A DNA stretch of 64,000 nt from contig NZ_CP037422.1 in the NCBI RefSeq assembly GCF_007748175.1, positions 3,850,020 to 3,914,019 on the forward strand, given 5' to 3'. Each line of letters opens with the position of its first letter. Position 1 is the first letter of the stretch. Under the pieces are notes generated by a model, which was not told the origin of the DNA, made no database searches, and saw nothing but the letters and a program-made list of their open reading frames with translations. Of this stretch, positions 25,550 through 34,419 are shown piece by piece. The position numbers and the translations under genes are program-made. Source of the stretch: Gimesia aquarii. GTDB lineage: Bacteria; Planctomycetota; Planctomycetia; Planctomycetales; Planctomycetaceae.

Positions 25550-25696
25550 CCCGAGGCTCACCGGCGGCCAATACCACCCTATCCCATCTCACATTTCCAC
25601 CCTGGAAACAGCTTTTTTCTATTCAAAACATAGAATACGGGGATTAAAAGCGCCTACCATTTCCTGCTCCACTCCCACAACAATAAGGAGATTTTC

Positions 25697-26206
25697 ATGT
25701 GTTTAAAACTTACTCTAGTAACGATTGTCACCACAATCTGCCTAGCAGAGCAACTGCAAGCACAACAAGCACCCAAAGGATCACTCAAAGTAACTGTCTC
25801 TGGAATTCCCATGAACTCAAAGACTGCGACTATTATCCTGTTCGATAATGAACAGAAAATGACACTTGCCTTGAAGTCTAAGATGATTCAGAAGAACCGG
25901 AAACAATGGAAACATTACCACAGCATCTACGAAGCTTCTGCCAAAACAGGGTCAGCCTCTGCAATTATTAAAGGACTCCCCCCCGGTGAATACTCTATCA
26001 TGACTTTCTGCGACCAGAATGGCAACAATCGGATGGACACAAACTTCATCGGCTTTCCTACAGAGCCTATTGGAATGTCTGGATCAGCAATGTCGAGCAA
26101 GCCTACCTTTCCACCAAAGAAGAAGCCAAGTTGGAAAACCACTAAGTTCCGGATCGAACCAAGAGAAAACCAACTGAACCTCAAAGTTTTCAAGCTTGGT
26201 TCATAG
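25697..26206 (+). CDS. Secreted DUF2141 family protein
   Basis: A 169-residue protein with a signal peptide (LKLTLVTIVTTICLAEQLQAQ) and one DUF2141 domain: SLKVTVSGI, ATIILFDNEQKM, IKGLPPGEYSIMTFCDQNGNNRMDTNFIGFPTEPIGMS. The D-NGN-MD loop may bind a metal ion. AAGGAG lies 7 bases before the ATG. DUF2141 proteins are of unknown function and often lie beside membrane or efflux genes, as here. A terminator-like hairpin follows at 26275-26310. Confidence 0.85.
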   Translation: MCLKLTLVTIVTTICLAEQLQAQQAPKGSLKVTVSGIPMNSKTATIILFDNEQKMTLALKSKMIQKNRKQWKHYHSIYEASAKTGSASAIIKGLPPGEYSIMTFCDQNGNNRMDTNFIGFPTEPIGMSGSAMSSKPTFPPKKKPSWKTTKFRIEPRENQLNLKVFKLGS

Positions 26207-26274
26207 AGCCAACCAACACAAGGACCAACCAAACCTAACTCACACACACACAACAGCCCCAAACATTTCAGTCA

Positions 26275-26310
26275 AATGGGATCCGGCCTGTTTTCAAGCT
26301 GGATCCCATT
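26275..26310 (+). terminator. Hairpin downstream of the DUF2141 gene
   Basis: AATGGGATCC at 26275-26284 and GGATCCCATT at 26301-26310 form a perfect 10-bp stem with a 16-base loop. The tail is only moderately T-rich. It probably ends the DUF2141 transcript before the separate pump promoter. A (CA)n tract just upstream (about 26240-26252) has no evident role. Confidence 0.55.
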
Positions 26311-26382
26311 CTTATCCATTTCCCCAAAGCCATACTCACCTTCAAGATCAGTTCAACTGCATTCCACTTCTCAAAAACAACA

Positions 26383-26425
26383 TTGACAATGAAACAACTG
26401 TTTCATAAAATTAATACAATCGTTT
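26383..26425 (+). promoter_or_regulatory. RND-operon promoter with 14-6-14 inverted-repeat operator
   Basis: TTGACA (26383-26388), a 17-bp spacer and TAAAAT (26406-26411) form a near-consensus promoter. The operator AAACAACTGTTTCA (26392-26405), six bases, TAATACAATCGTTT (26412-26425) covers the spacer and -10. It matches the element at the TetR gene in half-site sequence and spacing, so repression of the pump by that regulator is strongly suggested. Confidence 0.72.
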
Positions 26426-26502
26426 TAATTATACCCTATGATTGTGTTGCATAGATTGCGCCACAAAACTCATCCACCTATCTGCAAAATGGTTCTTGCA
26501 CC

Positions 26503-27927
26503 ATGTCTGCTATCGCAAACGAAAAAACAGGACGTCAAACTACAAGTCTTCCGAGTCTTCAAACTCGTCAGGGAAGAAACCATCCACCACATAGCCAACA
26601 ATTAAGTGCTGGAAAACCAGTCTACAAGCAACTTTACCGCGGGATACTATCGATTCTCTTGTTAGGTGGAGGCATAGCTGGATATGGATTACTCTCACGA
26701 TCGACAACTCATCCTCAAAAAAAATCACCTGAGCCATTCATTCCACGAATAGATGTAGCTACAGTCAAACCGTTTGAAAAATATATTTCGATTGTCTCTG
26801 ATGGTGAAGTGGTTCCACTCCGTGAAGTCAAAGTTGGTGCGGAAGTACAGGGACGGATTACATTCAAGTCACCCAATTCTCGAATCGGATGTTATATCAA
26901 AAAAGGTGATGTCCTAGTACAAATTGACCCCCGTGATTTTGAATTCGAAGTGAAACGCTTGCAATCGGAACTTACTGAGGCACAAGCCAATCTAGACGAA
27001 ACGAAAACAGATCGTGTCAACACAACTGATCAGATCGAGATTGCTAAACAAGAACTAGCAATTCGAAATCGTGAATTAAAACGATACGAAAAGATCGCCA
27101 CTCGTGGGGCATTCTCACAGGCTGATCTCGATACAACGCGTCTTAATGAATTGAGCGCCCGCAATAATCTACAGAAACTAGAAGGCCAGATTCGAATCTC
27201 ACATGCAAAGATTGAGGGACGCGAAAGCTTTCTAAAACGAATACAAACACAGCTTTCACAGGCCAGGTTAAATCTTGAACGCACTAAAATCATTGCTCCT
27301 ATCAGCGGCTTGATTACCCAGGTTAATGTCGAACAAGGAAGCTTTATTCAAAAGGGTGCTGAGGTTATTACAATTCAAGATACTAATACATTCGAAGTAG
27401 ATCTGAGTCTGCCAATCACAAAAATGCAATGGATTTGGGAATCCGCGGGATCTGAAATTCAGGCCAATTTTAAACAGTACGAACTGCCCGAATTGCCTGC
27501 AATCATTCGTTTCAACTCAAACGAAATCGACTACAAATGGCAGGGAATTCTGCATCGCTATGCTTCATCTGGCGTTGATGAAAGCACGCGGACTGTGCCG
27601 CTCCGAATACGTGTGCTGAGACCAATGCGCTCAACTCTTACGTCAGCTCAACCGGAACTTATGGATGGAATGTTTGTTAACGTAGAAATACAGGCCAAAA
27701 TAAACCGTGAATTGCTTCAAGTCCCGGCCAGCGCCATTCAACCGGGAGACTCAATTTGGTCTGTTTCTGATGGACAAATACTTCAGAATGAAATTGATGT
27801 TTTGTCCCTGAATAGCGAAACTGCCGTTATCAATGCGGGAAAATCTTCTCTGCAAGTCGGTGATTTGGTTGTAATCTCCCCCGTGGTTGACGCACGAGAA
27901 GGTATGCGGGTGAAGGTGATCAAATAG
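26503..27927 (+). CDS. RND efflux periplasmic adaptor (HlyD/membrane fusion protein)
   Basis: A 474-residue adaptor. A basic cytoplasmic N-terminus is followed by one helix (GILSILLLGGGIAGYGLLS, about residues 47-65). The lipoyl/barrel-sandwich halves flank a coiled-coil hairpin: VGAEVQGRITFKSPN and VLVQIDPRDFE, then LQSELTEAQANLDETK and LSQARLNLERTKIIAPISGLITQVNVEQG. A beta-barrel and membrane-proximal domain complete it. Such proteins link an RND pump to an outer-membrane channel. The pump gene starts 4 bp after its stop. No TolC-type channel gene is present nearby. Confidence 0.93.
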   Translation: MSAIANEKTGRQTTSLPSLQTRQGRNHPPHSQQLSAGKPVYKQLYRGILSILLLGGGIAGYGLLSRSTTHPQKKSPEPFIPRIDVATVKPFEKYISIVSDGEVVPLREVKVGAEVQGRITFKSPNSRIGCYIKKGDVLVQIDPRDFEFEVKRLQSELTEAQANLDETKTDRVNTTDQIEIAKQELAIRNRELKRYEKIATRGAFSQADLDTTRLNELSARNNLQKLEGQIRISHAKIEGRESFLKRIQTQLSQARLNLERTKIIAPISGLITQVNVEQGSFIQKGAEVITIQDTNTFEVDLSLPITKMQWIWESAGSEIQANFKQYELPELPAIIRFNSNEIDYKWQGILHRYASSGVDESTRTVPLRIRVLRPMRSTLTSAQPELMDGMFVNVEIQAKINRELLQVPASAIQPGDSIWSVSDGQILQNEIDVLSLNSETAVINAGKSSLQVGDLVVISPVVDAREGMRVKVIK

Positions 27928-27931
27928 TATT

Positions 27932-30900
27932 ATGAGAGGACTCATCAGAAAAGCCATTGAAAATGCGCCCGCTATGAATCTCATCATGATTACCGTTTTA
28001 TTGGTAGGTAGTTTCAGCCTAATCAGCATTCAGCGCGAAGCATTTCCCACATTCAATATGGATATAGTCCAAGTAAGAGTCCCTTATCCGGGAGCCACAC
28101 CCGAAGAGGTAGAAGAAGGTGTATGCCAAAAAGTTGAAGAAGTAGTACGGGGAGTCAATGGCATCAAAAAGATCAGCTCTATTGCTGCCGAGGGAATGGC
28201 AACAATTTCTATCGAACTAAAATCAAGTGTCGATAGCCCAGACAGAGTTATTAATGAAATACGATCTGAAGTCGATCAAATCACCAGTTTTCCTGAATTT
28301 GCGGAAGAACCCGAAATTCGCCAAATGACGATGCGAGAAACCAGCATCAAAGTTGGTGTTATTGGTCCTAACACGCTCGGTGATGCAACGAACTGGCAAT
28401 TACGAGAGATGGCAGAAGAGGTTCGTAGCGAACTCTTAATGTTGCCGGGAGTCTCGGAAGTCGAAATTATCGGTGCACCAGCTTACCAGATCGATGTCGA
28501 ATTTCCAGAACAGGCGCTGCGCGCTTACAATCTGTCACTGAAAGATGCTGCCAACATCATCCGCCGTGAGAACCATCAGATGCCAGCAGGTTCAATTCGA
28601 AGTAACTCACAGGAATTACTGGTACGCGGAGAGAATCGTCGAACCGATGGGGAAGGCATCTCTGCCCTACCACTCATTACGAAGTATGACGGAACGGTAC
28701 TTACAGTTGGTGATCTCGGTAATGTAGAAGATGGTTTTGAAGATACTGCCTTTGTCAGTCGTATTAATGGCCAACCTAGTCTGGGTCTAGCAGTTCAAAG
28801 AACGTCTGACGAAGATATCCTCGAAATGGTAGCCAGTGTTTATGAATACATTGCGACAAAAAAATTACCCGCCGGATATTCATTGTCCAGCTGGAGCGAT
28901 CGATCTATAGAAGTACGTGGCCGACTGAATCTACTACTAAAAAATGGAGTTCAGGGTCTTTGCCTTGTATTTCTTGCTCTGGCATTATTTCTTAACATGC
29001 GGCTTGCTTTTTGGGTTGCGATGGGAATTCCATTTTCAGTCCTCGCAGCCGGAACATATTTGCTGTTTACTGATCAGACACTGAATATGATCTCAATGTT
29101 TGCATTCGTAATGGCACTCGGAATTGTTGTGGATGATGCTATTGTAGTAGGTGAGAATGTATTTGCTCATCGAGAAATGGGAAAGTCTCTAGAACATGCT
29201 GCCATTGATGGGACTCTCGAAGTGATGCCTCCCGTCATCACCTCGGTGGTAACAACAATCATTGCTTTCATGCCATTGTTGTACGTGACAGGTATGATGG
29301 GGAAATTTATAGCTGTGATGCCCGTAGGCGTAATTGCGATGCTAATTGCTTCACTTTTAGAAAGTGGAACTATTCTACCAAGTCATCTTTCTCACAAAGA
29401 TAACCTGGTATTTCGAATTTTGGGAGTGATATTTTACGCTGTTCGCTGGATCTTGATTCCTTTCAACCGGCTACGTAGTCTCGCATCAAAGAGCCTGAAA
29501 ATATTTGTTGAATCGATCTATGCTCCAACATTGCATCTGGCATTACACCACCGTTCTGTCGTTATTTCAGGTGCCATCGCGATGCTGATGATCGCTCTGG
29601 GATTCGTCCGATCGGGGTATGTGCCGTTTATTGTCTTGCCAAAACTGGACTCCAATATCATCGTAGCCAATGTTGTCTTCCCAGATGGTACACCGGAAAG
29701 AATCACAAATCACTGGACAAGCAACTTGGAACAAGCCTTCCAGAGGGTCAGTGTAAATCTCGATCAAGTGAATATGGCTACTGTAGTTCATCGTGTTGTT
29801 GGGCAGGAAATGAAAATGGGCGGGTTTCGACAAACAGGCTCTGGAAACCGCGGGAGTCACATCGGCGGAGTTGAGATTGAGCTTGTCGACGTTGTAGAGC
29901 GTTCTATTACCAGTGATCAGATTGTGAATCTGTGGCGAAAAGAGGTCGGACAGATTAATGGGGCGGAACGGGTTCAGTTTGGCTCAGCAGTCGGAGGGCC
30001 AGCAGGTGTTGCGATCGAACTCAAACTTCTCGCGAACAAAGATAGTGCATCGGATCTGGAGACCGTTGCAGAGGATATCAAATCCAAACTCGCTTCTTAT
30101 CCAGGTGTCGTTGACATCAGAGATGACACCAATGTCGGCAAATTTGAGTTTCGAACGCGTGTCAAAGATGACGCTATAGCTTTGGGTGTGCAACCCGCCG
30201 ATATTGCGGAAACCTTGCGAGCTACATACCACGGCGAAGAAGTGATGCGTTTGCAGCGAGGGCGACACGAGGTTCGTCTTATGGTTCGCTATCCCCGCGA
30301 TGAACGATGTGACCTAAGCCACTTTGATGAAATCCGTCTGCGAACGGGAGATGGAAAGGAGCGTCCCCTGTCCGAAGTAGCAGAAGTTACTGTTGAACGA
30401 GGCTACTCGACTATCAACCGTCGGAATCAACTCCGCGCGATCACGGTCTCTGCCGATGTTAACGAAACTCTGGCGAACTCAAATCAAATCACAAAAGAAC
30501 TAAAACAAAAATTTCTCCCAGAACTTCTTAGAAAATACCCAGAGGTACAAGTCCTTTGGGAAGGTCAGGCTGAACAGACAAATGAATCATTCAATTCGCT
30601 CGGTGCAGGATTTGGAGTCGCGCTCCTGGCAATGTTTGTTCTACTTTCGTTTCAGTTCAACTCCTACTTTCAGCCGTTATTGATTCTGGCCATCATTCCT
30701 TTTGGTACGATTGGTGCCATCGCCGGACATTTTATCATGGGGCTTCCACTTACAATGTTTAGTGTTTTTGGAATGGTTGCTCTTACAGGAATCGTCATCA
30801 ATGACTCCATAGTACTGGTCGATTTTATCAACACACGGGTTCGGGATCAGGGAATCCCTATTGAACAGGCTATTATCGAAGCGGGAAAACGTCGCTTTCG

Positions 30901-31126
30901 ACCAGTGATACTAACATCTCTCACAACCGTTCTCGGTTTACTTCCGATCTTAAGCGAATCTTCTATCCAGGCACAGCTCTTGATACCGATGGCTACCAGC
31001 CTCTCTTTTGGTCTGATTTTCGCTACATTTCTTGTGCTCTACTTAATACCCGTTTTTAATTCCTCATATGCAACATTGACTGGAGTCATCGACACACATT
31101 CAAGCCCCGTATACCAACAAAACTAA
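27932..31126 (+). CDS. RND family efflux transporter permease (AcrB-type)
   Basis: A 1064-residue pump with the two-fold RND layout: helix 1 near residues 15-30, a large periplasmic loop (PYPGATPEEVEEGVCQKVEE, RTSDEDILEMV), helices 2-6 beginning about residue 335 with the essential charged motif GIVVDDAIVVGENVF in helix 4, a second periplasmic loop, and helices 8-12 (GIVINDSIVLVDFIN). The length and motifs suit a proton-driven exporter of hydrophobic compounds (HAE family). It is translated just after the adaptor gene and is probably controlled by the TetR operator upstream. Substrates are unknown. Confidence 0.95.
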   Translation: MRGLIRKAIENAPAMNLIMITVLLVGSFSLISIQREAFPTFNMDIVQVRVPYPGATPEEVEEGVCQKVEEVVRGVNGIKKISSIAAEGMATISIELKSSVDSPDRVINEIRSEVDQITSFPEFAEEPEIRQMTMRETSIKVGVIGPNTLGDATNWQLREMAEEVRSELLMLPGVSEVEIIGAPAYQIDVEFPEQALRAYNLSLKDAANIIRRENHQMPAGSIRSNSQELLVRGENRRTDGEGISALPLITKYDGTVLTVGDLGNVEDGFEDTAFVSRINGQPSLGLAVQRTSDEDILEMVASVYEYIATKKLPAGYSLSSWSDRSIEVRGRLNLLLKNGVQGLCLVFLALALFLNMRLAFWVAMGIPFSVLAAGTYLLFTDQTLNMISMFAFVMALGIVVDDAIVVGENVFAHREMGKSLEHAAIDGTLEVMPPVITSVVTTIIAFMPLLYVTGMMGKFIAVMPVGVIAMLIASLLESGTILPSHLSHKDNLVFRILGVIFYAVRWILIPFNRLRSLASKSLKIFVESIYAPTLHLALHHRSVVISGAIAMLMIALGFVRSGYVPFIVLPKLDSNIIVANVVFPDGTPERITNHWTSNLEQAFQRVSVNLDQVNMATVVHRVVGQEMKMGGFRQTGSGNRGSHIGGVEIELVDVVERSITSDQIVNLWRKEVGQINGAERVQFGSAVGGPAGVAIELKLLANKDSASDLETVAEDIKSKLASYPGVVDIRDDTNVGKFEFRTRVKDDAIALGVQPADIAETLRATYHGEEVMRLQRGRHEVRLMVRYPRDERCDLSHFDEIRLRTGDGKERPLSEVAEVTVERGYSTINRRNQLRAITVSADVNETLANSNQITKELKQKFLPELLRKYPEVQVLWEGQAEQTNESFNSLGAGFGVALLAMFVLLSFQFNSYFQPLLILAIIPFGTIGAIAGHFIMGLPLTMFSVFGMVALTGIVINDSIVLVDFINTRVRDQGIPIEQAIIEAGKRRFRPVILTSLTTVLGLLPILSESSIQAQLLIPMATSLSFGLIFATFLVLYLIPVFNSSYATLTGVIDTHSSPVYQQN

Positions 31127-31252
31127 CTGTATCCAACACAAATTCTCTTGAAAGCCATCAAAGCCTCATAATCCCATACTTGCTATACCTCCGATGTGAG
31201 CCTTCGAACAATTACTAGGTAGTACACTACGCTACTCGAAAAGGATTTTCTG

Positions 31253-32182
31253 ATGATCAAGACATTCCAACTTCACCTCGGTTATGTCAGGAGCGTGCTC
31301 TTGTTCTATCTCGGAATAGTTGCAGGCTGCTCAGGACTTCCAAGATCCGCTCCTGAAGTTGCAGCCACTGAAGAAGCTCCTTCAGTAAAAATGAAAAATC
31401 AAATGGGAATGGGAGGTAACCCCGGATCTCCCTTTGGAATCGGAGTGAGTGGAGGCTATTCCACTGGGAGCGACCTTTCTGCAGGACAAATTCGGGTCAA
31501 TGGGCGGGGGATCATACCCATTAACCCTCCGAAACGCATGATGATGCTCCAACCGTCGTTCTCAACGACATCATTTGATGTCGACGCTCTATTCGATACA
31601 CCGTCAGAAGTTTACAACATTGGCTTAAATATGATGTGGATGGAGCGGATTAACGAGCGGACGATGCTTTCATTTGGAGCGAATCCGTCAATCACTGGTG
31701 ATGCAGATTCTTTGGGTGATAATGTGAGAGTGTTTGCGATGGGTATGTTGAGCTGGCAGTGGATTCCGAATAAATTGAAACTAACGGCAGGTGCCGCTTA
31801 TACAGGCCGCGACGATATTCCTGTTTTACCAATGGCTGGTCTACAATGGAATCCTAACGAGGATTGGAATATTTCGGTAATTCTACCAAAGCCCAAAATC
31901 GCCTACCGGATTCACAACATTGGTGAATCGTCCACCTGGATCTACTTCTCTGGAGGGCTGGGTGGCGGTACCTGGGATGTACTCCGCACAAATGGAACGA
32001 CTGATGAATTTTCTTACACAGAGTTTCAGGCAGTGATGGGAATTGAGCATTCTACCGAGTTGGCAGGTCGTCTTTTCGCCGAATTAGGTACCGGGTTCAG
32101 CCGGAAACTCGAATACAGAGAAACCGCAGAAGAACAATCATTCGGCAATAGTCTTTTACTACGTGGGGGATGGAATTATTGA
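31253..32182 (+). CDS. DUF6268-like outer-membrane lipoprotein
   Basis: A 309-residue protein with a lipobox (GIVAGC, Cys26), a low-complexity Gly/Met-rich segment (KNQMGMGGNPGSPFGIGVSGGYSTG region), then alternating beta strands typical of a small outer-membrane barrel (YNIGLNMMWMERIN, MLSFGANPSI, LKLTAGAAYTGRDDIPVLPMAGLQWNP, WNISVILPKPKIAYRI). The IPVLPMAGL-W-P-W stretch is the signature of DUF6268. AAAGGA precedes the ATG. It follows the RND pump by 126 bp and might assist it at the outer membrane, although it does not look like a TolC channel. Confidence 0.72.
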   Translation: MIKTFQLHLGYVRSVLLFYLGIVAGCSGLPRSAPEVAATEEAPSVKMKNQMGMGGNPGSPFGIGVSGGYSTGSDLSAGQIRVNGRGIIPINPPKRMMMLQPSFSTTSFDVDALFDTPSEVYNIGLNMMWMERINERTMLSFGANPSITGDADSLGDNVRVFAMGMLSWQWIPNKLKLTAGAAYTGRDDIPVLPMAGLQWNPNEDWNISVILPKPKIAYRIHNIGESSTWIYFSGGLGGGTWDVLRTNGTTDEFSYTEFQAVMGIEHSTELAGRLFAELGTGFSRKLEYRETAEEQSFGNSLLLRGGWNY

Positions 32183-32231
32183 CCAATTTCAGACTAATCA
32201 TGAAAATGATGTGCCTAACAATACCATAAAC

Positions 32232-32978
32232 TCAATATTGTTTATAGATGTTTGACAATTCCAGCAACTCTTGCAGATAGGCGGCCGATGATTTGATAAC
32301 CGCATTCTTAAACAGCTCACCCTTCTCAGCTGTTGCCTGAGTTGGATGCCCCGTATGCCCTTCTCCCTCTGAGAGCGTATGCATCGACCACATATCCTGC
32401 AAAGGAGCTTTGAAGTGAGGAGTCGGATTATCAATCCGCTCATCTCTCACATGTTCTGCTTGCAAAGCAAGCATGAGCGATGTTTCTACATCGCCGCAGT
32501 GAACCTCGAAGCCACGTGCGAATGTGTCATAAATCTCTTGCGGCACTAATTCCCAGGGATTGATATAGAAGAGGTGACACTGTTTTTTCTCACAATTTAA
32601 TTCCCGAATGATCGGCTTCAGAATAAAGTTACCACCATGCCAGGGGCACACGATTAAATGCTGAATTCCCTCTGCTTCCAGAGAATTCCAAATGTCCCGG
32701 ATGATGGATCGCATCGTGAGTGGAGTAAAACTAATCGTCCCTTTGAATCCTGTATTCTCTTCAGAGGAAGAGATCGGCAGAGTAGGCAAAAGAAAGACAT
32801 GCCCAGGCCAATTAATGTTTGCCAGGATTTCAGTTGAGAGTACGTCTGCCAAAATCGTATCAGTAGCTAGTGGCAAGTGCCGTGAATGCTGTTCGGTCGC
32901 TCCGATGGGTAGAAATGCCAGATTAGGTTTGAGTTCATCCAACTCGAACGCTGTATTTTGATCTGTTAATATTTGCAT
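32232..32978 (-). CDS. Creatininase family amidohydrolase
   Basis: A 248-residue metal-dependent hydrolase. The metal ligands are visible: GATEQHSRHLPLATD gives E29, H31 and D40; WHGGN supplies another histidine; and GDVETSLML supplies the glutamate. The family includes creatinine amidohydrolase and MftE, and most members are uncharacterised. The HAGEGHTGHP-like stretch (SEGEGHTGHPTQAT) near residue 205 is also conserved. It stands alone, convergent with the DUF6268 gene. The substrate cannot be inferred; creatinine itself is unlikely without transport genes. Confidence 0.88.
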   Translation of the reverse strand: MQILTDQNTAFELDELKPNLAFLPIGATEQHSRHLPLATDTILADVLSTEILANINWPGHVFLLPTLPISSSEENTGFKGTISFTPLTMRSIIRDIWNSLEAEGIQHLIVCPWHGGNFILKPIIRELNCEKKQCHLFYINPWELVPQEIYDTFARGFEVHCGDVETSLMLALQAEHVRDERIDNPTPHFKAPLQDMWSMHTLSEGEGHTGHPTQATAEKGELFKNAVIKSSAAYLQELLELSNIYKQY

Positions 32979-33017
32979 GATATTTAAATTTCAGAATCTG
33001 AATGTAACCTGTCTGCA

Positions 33018-33680
33018 TTAACGCTCAATCAACTTGCGAACCTGTTTCGCAATTTGTTTGGTTCCCATCGATGGCTTAAATTCTTGAATGGGTTTTCCGT
33101 CAACTCCTGTCAGCGCAATGAATGCGGTTTCGGAACGGCCATCGATCAACGGAGTGAGTTGAAGTTCATTAATACGTTGATCTGTTTTTTGGCGCAATCT
33201 CGGGTCACTCAAGTCAAACTCGATAAACTTCAATGGAGTATCTTCAAGAGATTCTTCAAGCTCATGATAAACTTCGCCCGTAGCACGACAGTGTGGGCAC
33301 GCGTTACTGTGGCTACGGAACGCGACGAGACGATACTCTACAGAAGAAGCCACACTTTCACTGTCCATTTCCTGATTCTTCACTCCGTTATTCATCTTGG
33401 TCGCTTGAGCTACTGTGCTTTGTTTGGGGCTTGAGGTTCGCTCGGGTGGACTCACTGAGTTAGCAACAGGTTGATCTTGCAACGGACTTTTTAAAAACAA
33501 ACTGATGGCGAGCAAAGTCATCGCTGCCAGACCGACCGACGCTGTGATCGCAATTTTTTTCCACCGTCTAGCCGATGCAGCAAACTGCCCAGCATCAAGA
33601 ATATGATCCACACGATCTTCCTCTAGATTGAGGTCCGTATAGAAATTCCGAATTTCTGATTCGAATGACGACTTGCTCAT
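33018..33680 (-). CDS. Membrane protein with CPHC thioredoxin-like domain, possible anti-sigma factor
   Basis: A 220-residue protein in three parts: a 40-residue cytoplasmic N-terminus (FESEIRNFYTDLNLEEDRVDHIL), one helix at about 41-63 (IAITASVGLAAMTLLAISLFL), a Ser/Pro-rich linker, and a thioredoxin-fold domain from about residue 115 with FRSHSNACPHC (C128, C131) and a cis-proline region (LTPLIDG). Its start overlaps the end of the upstream ECF sigma gene by four bases. That coupling and the topology suggest an anti-sigma factor that reads redox state outside the membrane. The N-terminus has no recognisable ZAS (zinc-binding) motif, so the anti-sigma role is inference. Confidence 0.75.
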   Translation of the reverse strand: MSKSSFESEIRNFYTDLNLEEDRVDHILDAGQFAASARRWKKIAITASVGLAAMTLLAISLFLKSPLQDQPVANSVSPPERTSSPKQSTVAQATKMNNGVKNQEMDSESVASSVEYRLVAFRSHSNACPHCRATGEVYHELEESLEDTPLKFIEFDLSDPRLRQKTDQRINELQLTPLIDGRSETAFIALTGVDGKPIQEFKPSMGTKQIAKQVRKLIER

Positions 33681-34171
33681 TTTGTCCTCATCATTTGATT
33701 TGGATCGAATCGTTTGTTGAGCCGCTGCTTAGCACGGGATAGCAGGCTCAACACAGTACCACGTGGTTGATTTGTCAACGTACCAATTTCCTGAGCCGTG
33801 TAGCCTTCAACACACTGCAGAAATAATACTTCGCGTTCTTCAGAACGAAGACAACCCAGAATCTCTTCAAGATCAAGTTTTTGGTCCACAGCACGGGTAT
33901 GAGAAGCATTTTTATCCGCGATAGAATCCTCTGTGACTCGCTCCTCCGAAATCGAACGCTGTTTACGCAAACCATCATAAAACAAATTTCGAACCGCCGT
34001 GAAGAGATAGCTCTTACTAACCAGAGTCCCCTGGCTACGAAGCACTTTCAAACATGCTTGCTGTATCAGGTCTTCCGCATCGTGCTGATCGTGACTGAGT
34101 GACATGGCGTAACGATACGCCGAATTAATCAACTGTCGATCATCAATGCGTTGATTCTCAGATCGGTTCAA
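33677..34171 (-). CDS. ECF family RNA polymerase sigma factor
   Basis: A 164-residue ECF sigma factor with region 2 (HDQHDAEDLIQQACLKVLRS, SYLFTAVRNLFYDGLRKQR) and region 4 (LRSEEREVLFLQCVEGYTAQEIGTLTNQPRGTVLSLLSRAKQRL). The best start is a TTG at 34171 with AAGGG about 8 bases upstream; the next ATG is inside region 2. It is translationally coupled (4-bp overlap) to the membrane CPHC protein, the usual layout of an ECF sigma factor and its membrane regulator. Its regulon is unknown. Confidence 0.9.
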   Translation of the reverse strand: MNRSENQRIDDRQLINSAYRYAMSLSHDQHDAEDLIQQACLKVLRSQGTLVSKSYLFTAVRNLFYDGLRKQRSISEERVTEDSIADKNASHTRAVDQKLDLEEILGCLRSEEREVLFLQCVEGYTAQEIGTLTNQPRGTVLSLLSRAKQRLNKRFDPNQMMRTK

Positions 34172-34419
34172 CCCTGATTCCCTTACTTAGCAAAGCCATA
34201 CACTTACAATCAACACTTTATTTCGTGTAATTTTAACAATGAGATCAGCCGATTGACATGGAGCCGGCCTGTATCTCAGGTTACAAACGACAAAGCCTTT
34301 TGTCATTGAGAATTTTTTCAAGGATTGAATTTTTTTAGGATTTTTGCAATCAAGCAGCATGCTTCAGCGTTTTATTATATACAGTGACTAAAGATACCAT
34401 ATTCTTTGGGAGAACATCC
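34172..34419. other. Divergent region between ECF sigma and DUF4350-like genes
   Basis: About 250 bp containing a TTGACA at 34254-34259 without a well-spaced -10, and a short hairpin GACAAA-GCCT-TTTGTC at 34289-34304 followed by a T-rich stretch. Neither is strong enough to name as promoter or terminator. Confidence 0.25.

Noticed and set aside
26240-26252. CA dinucleotide tract as a phase-variable repeat
   Set aside because: Too short, and it lies outside any gene or clear promoter.
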